This document shows positions 19,217-28,982 of a stretch of 64,000 nt of DNA, in pieces. Position 1 is the stretch's first letter, and every line of letters starts with the position of its first letter. The notes below the pieces were generated by a model. That model saw only the letters and a list, made by a program, of their open reading frames with translations, did not search any database and was not told the origin of the DNA. The position numbers and the translations under genes are program-made. Source of the DNA: Candidatus Phytoplasma melaleucae (GTDB lineage Bacteria; Bacillota_I; Bacilli_A; Acholeplasmatales; Acholeplasmataceae); contig NZ_JAOSID010000002.1 of NCBI RefSeq assembly GCF_030588185.1, positions 30,292 through 94,291 on the forward strand, written 5' to 3'.

Positions 19217-20293
19217 ATGTTTGATAAATTAGAATTAATAAAACAAAATTACTTAAAATGGCAAAAAAAAATTTTAGAAAATCAAGAAAATCTACAAAAT
19301 ATTGAATTGCTAAAACAAATGAGCAAAATTCAAAAAATTGTTTTTCTTTATGATGAATACATTGAACTAAAAAAAGAATTATCCCAGTTAGAAATAGAAT
19401 TAATACAAAGACAAAATGGTTATGATAATCAAATGATCAATTTAATAAAAGAAGAAAAAAAAAATTTAAACCAAAAAATAGATCAAAAAACAAATATATT
19501 AGAAAAAATACTATTCGCAGAAGAGGATGAAAATAATCAAAATGTCATTATAGAGATCAAAAGAGGTATTGGTGGCAGAGAAGCAAATTTATTTGTAGCT
19601 GATTTATTTCGAGCTTATATGAAACATGCTGAAAGTAAAAAATGGAAAACAGAAGTTATCTATCTTATGAATAGTTTTAAAAATGGAATTACATCAGTAG
19701 AATTCACAATTCATGGTAAAAATACTTATTCTTGGCTTAAATATGAATCTGGAATACATCGAGTACAACGTATACCAGAAACTGAAAAAAAAGGAAGAAT
19801 TCATACTTCTACAGCCAAAGTATTAGTTATACCCAACAAAAACGAACTCAAAATAGATATTAACTGGAATGATATTCGAACAGATACTTTTAATTCTAGT
19901 GGACCAGGAGGACAATCAGTGAACACCACCAAATCAGCTGTTCGACTCACCCATCTACCTACTGGAATTAGTGTTGCTTGCCAAATAGCTAAAAGTCAAC
20001 ATGAAAATAAAGATAAAGCTTTTAAACTATTAACAAATAAGATATACTACCAAAAAATTTCACAACAAAAAAGAGAAAAAAACGACATTAAAAAAAACTT
20101 TATTAGCAAAGCTGATAGAAGCGAAAAAATAAGAACATACGACTATTCTCACAATAAAATAATAGATCATAGAATTAATTTAACTATAAATAAACTGGAT
20201 ATGTTTATGGAAGGTCACATTGATTTAATAATAAAACCATTAACAGAAGAATTACAAAAACAAAAATTCCAAAAGTATTGCGAAACATTATGA
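19217..20293 (+). CDS. prfA: Peptide chain release factor 1
   Basis: 358 residues. The GGQ catalytic motif lies in SSGPGGQSVNTTKSAVRLTH (~228-247). The central domain has the RVQRIPETEKKGRIHTS segment, and the codon-recognition region belongs to RF1, which reads UAA/UAG. The usual partner prmC (GGQ methyltransferase) is not next to it; tsaC follows with a 16-base overlap. Confidence 0.96.
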   Translation: MFDKLELIKQNYLKWQKKILENQENLQNIELLKQMSKIQKIVFLYDEYIELKKELSQLEIELIQRQNGYDNQMINLIKEEKKNLNQKIDQKTNILEKILFAEEDENNQNVIIEIKRGIGGREANLFVADLFRAYMKHAESKKWKTEVIYLMNSFKNGITSVEFTIHGKNTYSWLKYESGIHRVQRIPETEKKGRIHTSTAKVLVIPNKNELKIDINWNDIRTDTFNSSGPGGQSVNTTKSAVRLTHLPTGISVACQIAKSQHENKDKAFKLLTNKIYYQKISQQKREKNDIKKNFISKADRSEKIRTYDYSHNKIIDHRINLTINKLDMFMEGHIDLIIKPLTEELQKQKFQKYCETL

Positions 20294-20859
20294 TAAAAAA
20301 AAATACGAAAACAAATATTATCATCTTTCCTACTGACACAGTTTATGGTATGGGAACTAGTATTTATGATCAAACTAGCTTGGAAAAAATTTATCAAATA
20401 AAAAAAAGAGATACCAAAAAACCAATGGCTGTTTTATTTAATTCTTTAGAACAAATGAAAAAAATAGCAATCATAAATAATCAAGTTAAAAAAATAGCTC
20501 TTTTTTTTTGGCCTGGAGCTTTAACTCTAATTGTTCAAACTCACCCATCATATTGCCAATTAACCAAAGAAAAAAAAATAGGAATCAGAATACCCAACCA
20601 TTTACTAACTTTGAAACTACTTCAAAAAAAAGGTCCTCTAAAAACTACTTCTGTTAATGAAAGCGGGTTCCCCCCTTTACAGAATTTAAAAGTACTTATA
20701 AACAAATACCAAAATCAAGTAGATTATATTTACCTTGATAATCAAAATTTATCACAAACACCTTCTACAGTGATAGATACAACTACTACTCCTTTTTGGC
20801 GCGTTTTAAGAAAAGGGGCAATTACATTATCTATGATTCGAAAAATATTAATTAAATAA
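20278..20859 (+). CDS. tsaC: L-threonylcarbamoyladenylate synthase (intact copy)
   Basis: 193 residues. The YrdC/Sua5 fold has PTDTVYGMG (14-22), the KKRDTKKPMAVLF segment (~41-53), FWPGALTLIV (~79) and the TSVNESG region. It makes threonylcarbamoyl-AMP for the t6A modification of ANN-decoding tRNAs. It overlaps prfA by 16 bases and runs 12 bases into the convergent holA. Its 3' part, from 20481, belongs to the 1740-bp duplicated segment; this is the only complete copy. Confidence 0.93.
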   Translation: MRNIMIKKNTKTNIIIFPTDTVYGMGTSIYDQTSLEKIYQIKKRDTKKPMAVLFNSLEQMKKIAIINNQVKKIALFFWPGALTLIVQTHPSYCQLTKEKKIGIRIPNHLLTLKLLQKKGPLKTTSVNESGFPPLQNLKVLINKYQNQVDYIYLDNQNLSQTPSTVIDTTTTPFWRVLRKGAITLSMIRKILIK

Positions 20860-21855
20860 TACCGTTTTAGCCATGAATAAAAATCTTATATCAGGGGCTT
20901 TAATCCCTAATTGCATTTCAAAATACAATTCGAAAAAAAATAAAAACAAAGAAACAACCCTTTCTATATTGAAAGAACGTAATTCTTTAGCTAAAAAAAA
21001 AGTTTTAACAGAAGAATACTTTAACAACGAGGAAATTTGCTTTTGACTTATATTTTGGCGTAATAATCTTTCAGCGACAATCATTTCTTGTAATTTTTTT
21101 AAAATTCGGTACAAAAACAAAAAAATATCTTTTTTTTGGCTAACTGTTTTTTGGAAAAAGGCAAAATCACTTATAGAACTTTTTTCGCTAATTATAAATT
21201 CTATTAAAGTAAGAACACTTGTATCTTCTGACGCATAAGTCAATTGTTCAATAACAGATTCATCATGAATCTTTTTTTTTGGTAAATGATATAACTTAAT
21301 TTTATTAATTTCCTCACTTAACAAGAACAAATCCCCGTTAGTTTTTTGTATTAATCGATAAATAAATTTATCTTTAATGGTTTCATTGATAAAAAAACCT
21401 TCTTGCGTAAAAGTGTTTAAAATATAAGAAAATAAATCATCTTTGCGATGAATAGACTTAATTTTTAATACTTGAGCAAATCTTAATAATTTGTTTTTCA
21501 CCAGAGCAAAAAAATGATTATTTTCATCTAATGTAACATACATAATAATGTTCTGATCAGATGATTTATTTAAATAATTTACTAAAAAAGAAAAATAATC
21601 AACTTTTTTTAACTCAAATAACAAAGAAATATTTTCTATAAAAAAAACTTTTTTTTGGGAAAAAAAATTGCCGGTAGATAACAATTCTTTCATTCGAGCC
21701 ATAATATCAAAATAATTATGAGATTCGAATTTACAATAGTAAAAATAATAATTATTTTTATGGCAAAATTCTACTAAATAATTCTTTTCCCTTTCTAAAA
21801 AAAATAACTGTGAATAACATAATAAACTTAAATAAACCACTCTTTTAACCGCCAC
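20848..21855 (-). CDS. holA: DNA polymerase III delta subunit, copy 1
   Basis: 335 residues. It is a HolA-type clamp-loader subunit: N-terminal Rossmann-like ATPase fold without a P-loop, IMYVTLDENNHF region, then LSEEINKIKLY and a helical C-terminal collar domain. It opens the DnaN clamp for loading. The start is GTG at 21855; an overlapping ATG in another frame (at 21857) is not used. The protein is identical to the copy at 30374-31381. In this copy the upstream xerC is truncated, so its promoter context differs. Confidence 0.88.
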   Translation of the reverse strand: MAVKRVVYLSLLCYSQLFFLEREKNYLVEFCHKNNYYFYYCKFESHNYFDIMARMKELLSTGNFFSQKKVFFIENISLLFELKKVDYFSFLVNYLNKSSDQNIIMYVTLDENNHFFALVKNKLLRFAQVLKIKSIHRKDDLFSYILNTFTQEGFFINETIKDKFIYRLIQKTNGDLFLLSEEINKIKLYHLPKKKIHDESVIEQLTYASEDTSVLTLIEFIISEKSSISDFAFFQKTVSQKKDIFLFLYRILKKLQEMIVAERLLRQNISQKQISSLLKYSSVKTFFLAKELRSFNIERVVSLFLFFFELYFEMQLGIKAPDIRFLFMAKTVLFN

Positions 21856-21910
21856 ATATTAGTATTTTAGATTTTTTTTTAATCTTTTTAATTTATAAAA
21901 TCATTATAAA

Positions 21911-22220
21911 TTATTTTTTTATCCTTATATGTTTTTTAGGCATACTTTTCTTAAAACCATCTTTTACTATAGGAATAGCAGCACGAGGATGATATTTATA
22001 ATATATTTCTTTTAAACGTTTTTGACTAACATGTGTATAAATCTGAGTAGTCGAAATATCCTCATGCCCTAAAATACTTTGTAAAGCTCTTAAATCTATA
22101 CCATTTTCTAATAAATGTGTTGCAAATGAATGTCTTAAAGTATGAGGAGAATATTTCTGTTTTAAACCAGATAATTTTATCTTTTGTTTAAAAATCTTAT
22201 AACAACCCTGTCTAGATAAA
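21911..22220 (-). pseudogene. xerC: Truncated xerC: C-terminal ~100 codons only
   Basis: The sequence matches the 3' part of the intact xerC at 31437-32399, from the [10 protein letters not shown] segment through [12 protein letters not shown] and the tyrosine region to the stop. It breaks at 22220/22221, the edge of the direct repeat. Beyond it the frame continues for only about 10 codons of unrelated sequence before a stop. It lacks the N-terminal DNA-binding domain and the first catalytic Arg, so it is non-functional. Confidence 0.92.
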
Positions 22221-22468
22221 GCGATTATAATATCTTGTTTGGTTAATTTATTATCTTATTTATAATAACTAAAATCATTGATTTCTTTTTTCTTGGTGGG
22301 ATAATTCTTCGAAATTTTTGGGGTTCTTGAATTTCTTTGAAGGTGGATGATTATTTATTTCTTGGGGTTTTGTTAAGTGTTATTTTCATTTTTTTCAACG
22401 CCTACTCCATTATTTCCTTGATTTTTTCAGCATAAATGCTAATTTGATTGCAAAAATATATGTCTAAT

Positions 22469-22508
22469 AAAATCATAAAATCATAAAATCATAAAATCAT
22501 AAAATCAT
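22469..22508 (+). repeat. Five tandem copies of AAAATCAT
   Basis: Five exact, head-to-tail copies of the 8-base unit lie in gene-free sequence. The array is a likely slippage hotspot. Confidence 0.9.
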
Positions 22509-22797
22509 AAATAAAACTAAAATAAAATATTTTGGCAACAAACTCATAATTACTTTTCTTTTTGATTCCATATTACAAATATTTTACTTTTCTACAAATA
22601 TTAAAAGGTTTAAAAATTCCCCATTAAAATATTACGGTAATAAATATATTTTTATGCAACATTTATATTTGCGACATTTTATTATGTGCATTTTTTCAAT
22701 AATTTTGCAACCTTTAATTTTATTTGGAATTGAAATATTTGATAAAAATTTATTTTCTGTTTAATTTCAATAGTTTTATATTACAATACAAGTATAG

Positions 22798-22866
22798 TTA
22801 TTTAAATGTTTTAAGTCTTGGTTTAAAATATGATTATTTAAATATTTTGAGTCTTGGCTTTAAACT
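22798..22866 (+). repeat. Imperfect 36-base tandem duplication
   Basis: Two near-identical stretches (TTATTTAAATGTTTTAAGTC and TTATTTAAATATTTTGAGTC, each followed by TTGG) start at 22798 and 22834. The period is a multiple of three, which gives a spurious repetitive reading frame. Confidence 0.75.
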
Positions 22867-23842
22867 CTTTGTTTATCTTAGAATAAAAATATTCAAAAGC
22901 AACTACTAATTTTATAAGTTATTTATTCACAAATTAAATCACATATATAGCAAAATAAGTAAGATACTAAATTAGTTATATTTATTTTTTATTTCGATTT
23001 ATTATATACAATTTAATACAATTGATATATTTCTATTTTGTAATGACTTTAAAACTTAATACCAAAAACTATTTTTACAATTGTATTTTATAAAATAAGA
23101 CCTTATTTATATAATAATTTATATAGAAATCCCCAATATGTTTAAGTATTAATTCGATCGGTATAATAAGTGTTTGCAATGTTTTGGGAAAATAATAAGA
23201 ATATTTTATAAATTTATTGTTGTGTTAATGATATCTTTCATTTATTATTAGCCATAATTTTATCATTTTATGCAATCCACCCAAAAACTAATTGAGAGTT
23301 AATTATAATTTAGATTTATTAAATTATTACAAGTTTTTATATTTTTTATACCCTAAGCTATATTTATATCATTTTTTTAATAAGTTTGGTATTAAATTAT
23401 TGTATTTTAAATATTTTCCTTCACCGCTTTTGTATTTTTATTAAGCATAATAAGCATCTTTAAAATTATAGTTTATTTTTCATAGTTTAATATGAAAAAA
23501 ATTTGAAAAATCAAATCATAAGTAATAAATTTTTTTTAAAAATATAAAATAAAAAGATTTTTACTGTCAAGCTATAATAGACCAATAACAAATTAGCTCT
23601 CATTATAATTAAATATTTTTGCTAAATTATTGCCAAATGTATAGGTATAACTATATCAAAATTGCTATTTTTAATGATGGATTTTATAAATAAATCCCAA
23701 AACACTAATTTATAATTACAAATTTTTAGATATTTTGTAAAACTTTGATTTCGCAAAATTGAATTTTTGCAAATCCAAAGAATAGTTCATTTTAAATTAT
23801 TTTTAAATTAATTCAGAAAAGCAAAAAAAAGGAGTCTAAATT

Positions 23843-25003
23843 ATGGATTTTTTTATCAAATATAAAAAAAAAATAATGATTTTTATTTTAGTAACAATAA
23901 CAACACTAATTTTATCTATTCCTTTTTTATCTTTGACAAAAACCAAAAATGTTAAAACCGTTTCAAAAGATCTACAAATAGTAACGACTACTACTATGTT
24001 AAAAGATTTAGTCAAGCATTTAGTTGGTAATGTGGCAGAAGAAGAACAAAACGAATATCAAAAAATTGAAGGCATTCAAGTTGATTCTTTGATGGGAGTA
24101 GGAATTGATCCGCACAATTATAAAACCAAATTATCAGATCGCAAAAAAATTAAAGAAGCTGATTTAGTTGTGATTAATGGACTACATTTAGAAGCTAAAA
24201 TGGCAGAAGCTTTTCCACTTTTGACACATAATTCCTTTACGGTAGTACAGTTAGATGAAACACATACTAAAGTTATAAATCAAAAAGGTGATGAGAAGGA
24301 ACACATTCAAGAAAAAGATATTAAACGAGACGAAGATACTAACGGGCCAGATCCTCATATTTGGTTTGATATAGATCTTTGGATTAAAGTTTTACAACAA
24401 TTAAAATATAAATTAGAAACAGTATTGGAGAAAAAAATTAAAGAAAAAGATTCACGTTTTAACTCAGAGGATATTGGAAAATTAAAAGAAAATTGTGAAA
24501 CATATGCATGCAAATTAAAATTATTAGATAAATATGTAGACCAGAAAATTAAAGTATTAAAACAACAATTTTCTTCTCAAGGTAGAACATTTATTTTAGT
24601 TACTGCTCATGATGCTTTTTCTTATTTAGCTAGAAAATATAATTTTCAATTAAGCCCCATTCAAGGAATTTCTACTCAAACAGAAGCCAGTATCACCAAT
24701 ATTGAAGAGTTAGCAAATGAACTTGTTATTAACCAAGTAAAAGCTATTTTTGTAGAAAGTGCTTTTCCAGAAGGAACACTGGATTCTCTTAAAGAATCTG
24801 TAAAAAGTAAAGGTTATAATATTAAAAAAAGCGATGAAGAATTATACGCTGATGCTTTGGGGTCAGAAAATGAAGAACCAATAGAATTTGAAGGAGATCA
24901 AGATACATACGGAAACTCCAAACCCACAAAATATAAACATTCCACCTATATTGGAGCTTTATTACATAACATTAACACAATAGAAAAAGAATTAAAACAA
25001 TAA
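23843..25003 (+). CDS. znuA: Zn/Mn ABC transporter substrate-binding protein
   Basis: 386 residues. An N-terminal hydrophobic segment (~11-30) serves as signal or anchor; no lipobox Cys is seen. Cluster A-I metal-binding features are present: VTTTTMLKDL, GVGIDPHNYK (first His), an acidic and His-containing loop (~150-175), GPDPHIWFD (second His), TAHDAFSYLA (third His) and a late acidic ligand. It captures divalent metal (Zn or Mn; family members differ) outside the cell. AAAAGGAG precedes the ATG. It is the first gene of a four-gene operon with an ATPase and two permeases. Confidence 0.92.
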   Translation: MDFFIKYKKKIMIFILVTITTLILSIPFLSLTKTKNVKTVSKDLQIVTTTTMLKDLVKHLVGNVAEEEQNEYQKIEGIQVDSLMGVGIDPHNYKTKLSDRKKIKEADLVVINGLHLEAKMAEAFPLLTHNSFTVVQLDETHTKVINQKGDEKEHIQEKDIKRDEDTNGPDPHIWFDIDLWIKVLQQLKYKLETVLEKKIKEKDSRFNSEDIGKLKENCETYACKLKLLDKYVDQKIKVLKQQFSSQGRTFILVTAHDAFSYLARKYNFQLSPIQGISTQTEASITNIEELANELVINQVKAIFVESAFPEGTLDSLKESVKSKGYNIKKSDEELYADALGSENEEPIEFEGDQDTYGNSKPTKYKHSTYIGALLHNINTIEKELKQ

Positions 25004-25033
25004 TAACAATAACAAAGAAATAAGGAGATTATA

Positions 25034-25795
25034 ATGAAAAAAGAAATAGCCATTAAAATTAGAGATCTAACTGTAGCTTATCATCTAAAACCAGTTTTGT
25101 GGGATATTGATATAGATATTTATCAAAGCTCTTTAACAGCTATTTTGGGGCCTAATGGTGCTGGAAAATCAACTTTAATTAAAACTATTTTAGAATTAAT
25201 TCCCAAAGTGTCTGGAGAAGTTTTATTTTATAATCAAAAATATGGGCAAGTAAGAAAAAAAATTGCCTATGTACCACAAAGAAATTCAGTTGATTGGGAT
25301 TTCCCTACTACTGTTTTTGATGTTGTTTTAATGGGTCGTTACGGACATTTAGGATGGTTTAAAAAACCAACTGTTAAAGATAAAGAAATAGTAATGCAAT
25401 CTTTAGAAAAAACAGGAATTCAAAATCTTAAGGACCGTCAAATATCTGAACTTTCAGGCGGCCAACAACAAAGAATTTTTTTAGCTCGCGCCTTAGCTCA
25501 ACAAGGAGATATTTATTTTATGGACGAGCCGTTTCAAGGGGTTGATATCCAAACAGAAAAAAAAATTATCCAAGTTTTAAAAGATTTGCAAAAAGAAAAT
25601 AAAACCATTATTGTAGTACACCATGATTTAGAAACAGTAACTCAATATTTTGATCATGTAGTTTTAATAAACGTACAAAAAATTGCAAGCGGTACTATGG
25701 ATGCAGTTTTTAATCAAACTAATTTAACTAAAACTTTTCAAAATAAACAATTAAAAAAAGATATTCATAATTTTGTAAACTTAAAAGAAAACTAA
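25034..25795 (+). CDS. znuC: Metal ABC transporter ATP-binding protein
   Basis: 253 residues. It has Walker A GPNGAGKST (~38-46), a Q-loop in AYVPQRNSVDWDFP, the signature LSGGQQQR (~141), Walker B IYFMDEP and the H-loop VVHHD. The VPQR...DWDFP stretch is typical of the manganese/zinc importer ATPases (MntB/ZnuC). It powers import with the two permeases downstream. AAGGAG stands before the ATG, 30 bases after znuA. Confidence 0.95.
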   Translation: MKKEIAIKIRDLTVAYHLKPVLWDIDIDIYQSSLTAILGPNGAGKSTLIKTILELIPKVSGEVLFYNQKYGQVRKKIAYVPQRNSVDWDFPTTVFDVVLMGRYGHLGWFKKPTVKDKEIVMQSLEKTGIQNLKDRQISELSGGQQQRIFLARALAQQGDIYFMDEPFQGVDIQTEKKIIQVLKDLQKENKTIIVVHHDLETVTQYFDHVVLINVQKIASGTMDAVFNQTNLTKTFQNKQLKKDIHNFVNLKEN

Positions 25796-25854
25796 ATAAA
25801 AAGAATTAAATTAAATATAAATAAAATAACTAAACACATAAGAAAGGATTAAAT

Positions 25855-26919
25855 ATGTTTGTTTTAGAATTTAATTATACTGTTGTTAAAGTGCTTTTAG
25901 CAGCTAGTTTTTTAGGGTTTACATCAGGTATTTTAGGTGTTTTTATTATCCTGAAAAAACAAGCCTTAATTGGCGATGCTCTTTCACATACTGCTTTGCC
26001 AGGAATTGCCTTAGTTTATCTTTTTGTTCGCAGTACAGATATTTGGGTTTTGTGGTTAGGTGCTATTCTTGCTTCGTTTGTTACTTTGTTTTTGATGGAA
26101 CTTATTAAAAAATATTCTAAAATTAAATCTGATACAGTCTTATCGTTAGTGCTTGCCTCTTTTTTTGGTTTAGGTAACGTTTTAATTGCCATTGCTCAAA
26201 ATACTGGTGAGGATAATAAAATAGCTACTTTGGAAAAATTTATTTTAGGGCAAATTGCTTTGGTAACTAAACTAGATATGATTTCTACTGGCATTATGGC
26301 CTTAATTACTTTAGTAGTGGTGGCTAGCTTGTGGAAAGAAGTTAAAATCTATATTTTTGATGATAAGTTTGCCCAAAGTATCGGGTTTAACACTAAAATT
26401 ATGACTTTTATTCTCAATTTCTTATTAATTGGCGTAATAGTTATTAGTTTAAAAATTATTGGTATTATTTTGACAAGTGCCTTCTTAATTATGCCAGGAA
26501 TAATTGCCCGTCAATTTAGTGATAGATTTGTTACTAATGTTATTATTGCTTCCATTGTTACTTTCTTTTCTAGTTCGATTGGAGTTTTTATAAGTAATAG
26601 TGTAGAAGATATGCCAACAGGACCAATTATTATTGTTATTACTGCTTTATTTATTGCTATTTCTTTATTATTTTCTCCTAAATATGGAGTTATTAGTAGA
26701 TATATGCAAAAAATTAAATATCAAAAAAAGATTAAAAAATTTCGCCAACTTATTCATCTTTATTATGAACAAGAAGAAATTCAAAGCCTGAGTTTGCCAA
26801 TAATTCAAATAGAAAGTTTTTTATGGAAGGAAAAATATTTAATGTTGCAAAATCAAAAACCCCAATTAACACCTAAAGGAATTAAATTAGTTGAAAATTT
26901 AATTGATGGTGTTGTTTAA
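25855..26919 (+). CDS. znuB: Metal ABC transporter permease 1 with C-terminal extension
   Basis: 354 residues. The ABC-3 family membrane domain (about 8 helices, residues ~8-285) includes GDALSHTALPGIA, the family's cytoplasmic coupling signature. The last ~60 residues are soluble, with FLWKEKYL and LTPKGIKL segments that resemble a winged-helix fold; such tails occur in other Mn/Zn permeases. It shares the operon and overlaps the next permease by one base (TAATG), so the two are coupled. The two permeases are paralogues and probably form a heterodimer. Confidence 0.92.
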   Translation: MFVLEFNYTVVKVLLAASFLGFTSGILGVFIILKKQALIGDALSHTALPGIALVYLFVRSTDIWVLWLGAILASFVTLFLMELIKKYSKIKSDTVLSLVLASFFGLGNVLIAIAQNTGEDNKIATLEKFILGQIALVTKLDMISTGIMALITLVVVASLWKEVKIYIFDDKFAQSIGFNTKIMTFILNFLLIGVIVISLKIIGIILTSAFLIMPGIIARQFSDRFVTNVIIASIVTFFSSSIGVFISNSVEDMPTGPIIIVITALFIAISLLFSPKYGVISRYMQKIKYQKKIKKFRQLIHLYYEQEEIQSLSLPIIQIESFLWKEKYLMLQNQKPQLTPKGIKLVENLIDGVV

Positions 26920-28013
26920 TGATAAGTTTTATTAATAATGTTGTTAGCGGCTTTGAATTAGATGTTTTTTTAGTTATTTTATTTTGTTCTTTGACTTTGG
27001 CTAGTTTAGGAGTTTTTTTAGTATTGAAAAAATCTTCTATGGTGGTTGATGCGATGAGTCATAGTGTTTTATTAGGCATTGTTATAGCTTTTTTAGTAGT
27101 TAAAAATATCAATTCTCCTCTTTTAATTATGGGGGCTGCTTTAGTAGGTGTACTTACAGCTTATATGGTAGAACTTTTAGGCAAGAATTCTAAAGTTACT
27201 AAAGATGCTTCTATTGGGATTGTTTTTACTTTTTTCTTTTCGGTAGCTATTATTTTGATAAGTCTTTATACAAGACATGAACATCTTGATACTGATGCTG
27301 TTTTTTTAGGCAATATTGAGCTGACCCACCTTAACCAACTCAAAAAAATTATTCCTCTTTTATGTATTAATTTGCTGTTCGTTTTTTTCTTTTATAAAGA
27401 ATTAAAAAACTACATTTTTGATCCTACTCTAGCTGTCATCCTCGGATTTTCGATTAATTTAATTAATTATTTATTAATGTTTTTAGTTTCTATGACAGCT
27501 GTTATTTCTTTTGATGTAGTTGGTTCTATTATGGTAATTTCTTGTATGATTGGACCTGCCGCCATATCTCTTTTAGTTACCAAAAACTTATGTAATAGTT
27601 TTTTACTTTCTTTATGGATTGCATTTGTTGATTCTAGTATTGGTTATTATTTGGCAATTGGACTTAATTTGCCAGTATCAGGGCTAATTGCTTTTATGAA
27701 TTTAGTTAGCTTTTTGCTCTTTTTCTTCTTAGCTCCTAAAACTGGAATTGTTGCTAAAATAATTAAAAATAATTTGCAAAGAAAAGAATTTATGATTATT
27801 TCTTTACTAATGCATCTTAAAAATAACCAAAACCAATTACAAAAAAACCATTATCAAGAGATTTATAAAGATCTAAAATGGCCTTTATTTCGTTATAATA
27901 AATGTCTTAATAATGCTTTAAAAAAAGGCTATATCCGAATAAAGAATAATCAAGTAATATTAAATACTTCAGGGAAATATGTTTTAGAAGAAAAAATTGC
28001 TCTTTGGATTTAA
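26919..28013 (+). CDS. znuB2: Metal ABC transporter permease 2 with C-terminal extension
   Basis: 364 residues. This is an ABC-3 family permease with VVDAMSHSVLLGIV as coupling signature, about 8 membrane helices, and a C-terminal soluble tail (RKEFMIISLLMHLKNNQ ... KKGYIRIKNNQVILNTSGK) that looks like a winged helix. It overlaps permease 1 by one base. It ends the operon; a terminator lies 115 bases later. Confidence 0.92.
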   Translation: MISFINNVVSGFELDVFLVILFCSLTLASLGVFLVLKKSSMVVDAMSHSVLLGIVIAFLVVKNINSPLLIMGAALVGVLTAYMVELLGKNSKVTKDASIGIVFTFFFSVAIILISLYTRHEHLDTDAVFLGNIELTHLNQLKKIIPLLCINLLFVFFFYKELKNYIFDPTLAVILGFSINLINYLLMFLVSMTAVISFDVVGSIMVISCMIGPAAISLLVTKNLCNSFLLSLWIAFVDSSIGYYLAIGLNLPVSGLIAFMNLVSFLLFFFLAPKTGIVAKIIKNNLQRKEFMIISLLMHLKNNQNQLQKNHYQEIYKDLKWPLFRYNKCLNNALKKGYIRIKNNQVILNTSGKYVLEEKIALWI

Positions 28014-28127
28014 ATAATCAAATCCATCAACATGCTTTAATAAAGTGGGTTTTTATTTCATTTATAATAAGTTTTATAATATTTAAACAATATTCAAACA
28101 CTCGATTATTATATAAAAGTTATTTTG

Positions 28128-28160
28128 GGACCTTTTTAAAAAAGAGGTCCTATTTTTTTT
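28128..28160 (+). terminator. Intrinsic terminator of the metal ABC operon
   Basis: GGACCT (28128-28133) pairs with AGGTCC (28145-28150), followed by TA and eight Ts. An 80-codon frame across 28004-28246 reads through this hairpin and is not considered a gene. Confidence 0.85.
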
Positions 28161-28334
28161 ATGAATGGGTTCGATGTTTTGTATATAAAATACTTACCCC
28201 ATTCAATAACCAAAAACAAAGTAATTATTATTTTAAAATTTTTTAACATCGGTAAAAAGTTTTTAAGATCCTTAAAGCCTAAAAAGAATTGAAAAAATAA
28301 CCTTTTTCCCTCTACTTGAAAGATTTAATTTACA

Positions 28335-28478
28335 ATGAAAAATAAAATTAACAAAGTTATATTTAAATTATTAATTTTGATCTGTACATTTATTTTATGA
28401 ATATTAATATGTTTTTATATTACAAAAATAATAAAAATAGAAATTATTAATCACTATAAAGAAACCAATAAAAACTAA
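28335..28478 (+). pseudogene. Broken tandem copy of the small membrane-protein gene
   Basis: Starts MKNKINKVIFKLLILICTFI, identical over 20 residues to the intact gene 230 bases downstream. A TGA at 28398-28400 replaces the TTA (Leu) codon of that gene. The frame then stays open to a TAA at 28476 but diverges. The upstream leader (GATTTAATTTACAATG) is also duplicated. Confidence 0.8.
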
Positions 28479-28564
28479 TTTATCTTAAAAAATAAATATT
28501 ATTGATAAATGTAAAAAAATGTTGAAAAACAAAAAAATTTAAAACGAGAAGGATTTAATTTAAA

Positions 28565-28885
28565 ATGAAAAATAAAATTAACAAAGTTATATTTAAATTA
28601 TTGATTTTGATTTGTACATTTATTTTATTAACATTAACATGTATTTTATTAAATAAAATAATAAACAATAACAAAAAAATAACACAATCAAATAATATAG
28701 TAGAAACACAAAATGCTAATGTACCTCACAAAAACAAAAATATTTTAAAAAAAATGAAAAATAATAAAATATTTCAAAAAATAAAAAATAATAAACATAA
28801 AATATCTAAATATTTTATAACAAGAGATATTCATATTGTAGGTTTAGTAACAGGATTAATAACTGGATTACTTTCTTTGGCTTAG
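28565..28885 (+). CDS. Small two-anchor membrane protein of unknown function (106 aa)
   Basis: 106 residues. An N-terminal hydrophobic helix (~7-32) leads into a Lys/Asn-rich soluble part (~35-85, with repeated KMKNNKIFQKIKNNK units) and a C-terminal hydrophobic segment (HIVGLVTGLITGLLSLA). The N-terminal signal resembles signal anchors of phytoplasma surface or secreted proteins, but it does not match the SVM signal well. An AAGGA precedes the ATG. It is a tandem paralogue of the broken copy at 28335 and is followed by a terminator. Function unknown. Confidence 0.65.
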   Translation: MKNKINKVIFKLLILICTFILLTLTCILLNKIINNNKKITQSNNIVETQNANVPHKNKNILKKMKNNKIFQKIKNNKHKISKYFITRDIHIVGLVTGLITGLLSLA

Positions 28886-28913
28886 TCAATCTATAATCTA
28901 GTAGTTTTTAAAT

Positions 28914-28953
28914 AAAAACCAAATTATTTATTAATAAATAATTTGGTTTTTTT
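28914..28953. terminator. Bidirectional terminator (38-base palindrome)
   Basis: A perfect palindrome (28914-28951), A-rich on the left and T-rich on the right, follows the 106-residue gene. Confidence 0.75.
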
Positions 28954-28982
28954 ACTTTTATAATAATGTCATTTTATTTTTT

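Larger units (their letters stand above)
20481..22220 (+). repeat. 1740-bp direct repeat, copy 1
   Basis: The segment from TCAAGTTAAA (20481) to TCTAGATAAA (22220) recurs at 30007-31746 with a constant offset of 9526. I found no difference by eye. It holds the last 2/3 of tsaC, all of holA and the last third of xerC. Flanking bases diverge abruptly on both sides. Confidence 0.95.
22221..23842. other. Long gene-poor AT-rich stretch upstream of the metal ABC operon
   Basis: No gene is supported in these 1.6 kb. The largest frame (61 codons at 22724) is low-complexity and partly produced by an internal 36-base duplication. The region contains a short tandem repeat (22469-22508), the 36-base duplication and a 16-base inverted repeat (AAATAAG-AC-CTTATTT, 23093-23108). 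A TATAAT near 23575 could belong to a promoter of the downstream operon. Confidence 0.6.

Noticed and set aside
22221..22255. Short minus-strand peptide ([11 protein letters not shown]) at the broken xerC edge, reminiscent of an HU N-terminus
   Set aside because: Only about 10 residues before an in-frame stop; too short to call.
22469..22508. CRISPR-like array
   Set aside because: Direct 8-base units without spacers; no cas genes anywhere in the window.
28004..28246. 80-codon ORF overlapping the end of the second metal permease
   Set aside because: No ribosome binding site and it spans the operon's terminator hairpin.
28565..28885. Secreted SVM-type effector
   Set aside because: The N-terminus does not fit the SVM signal and the C-terminal hydrophobic segment argues for a membrane protein.
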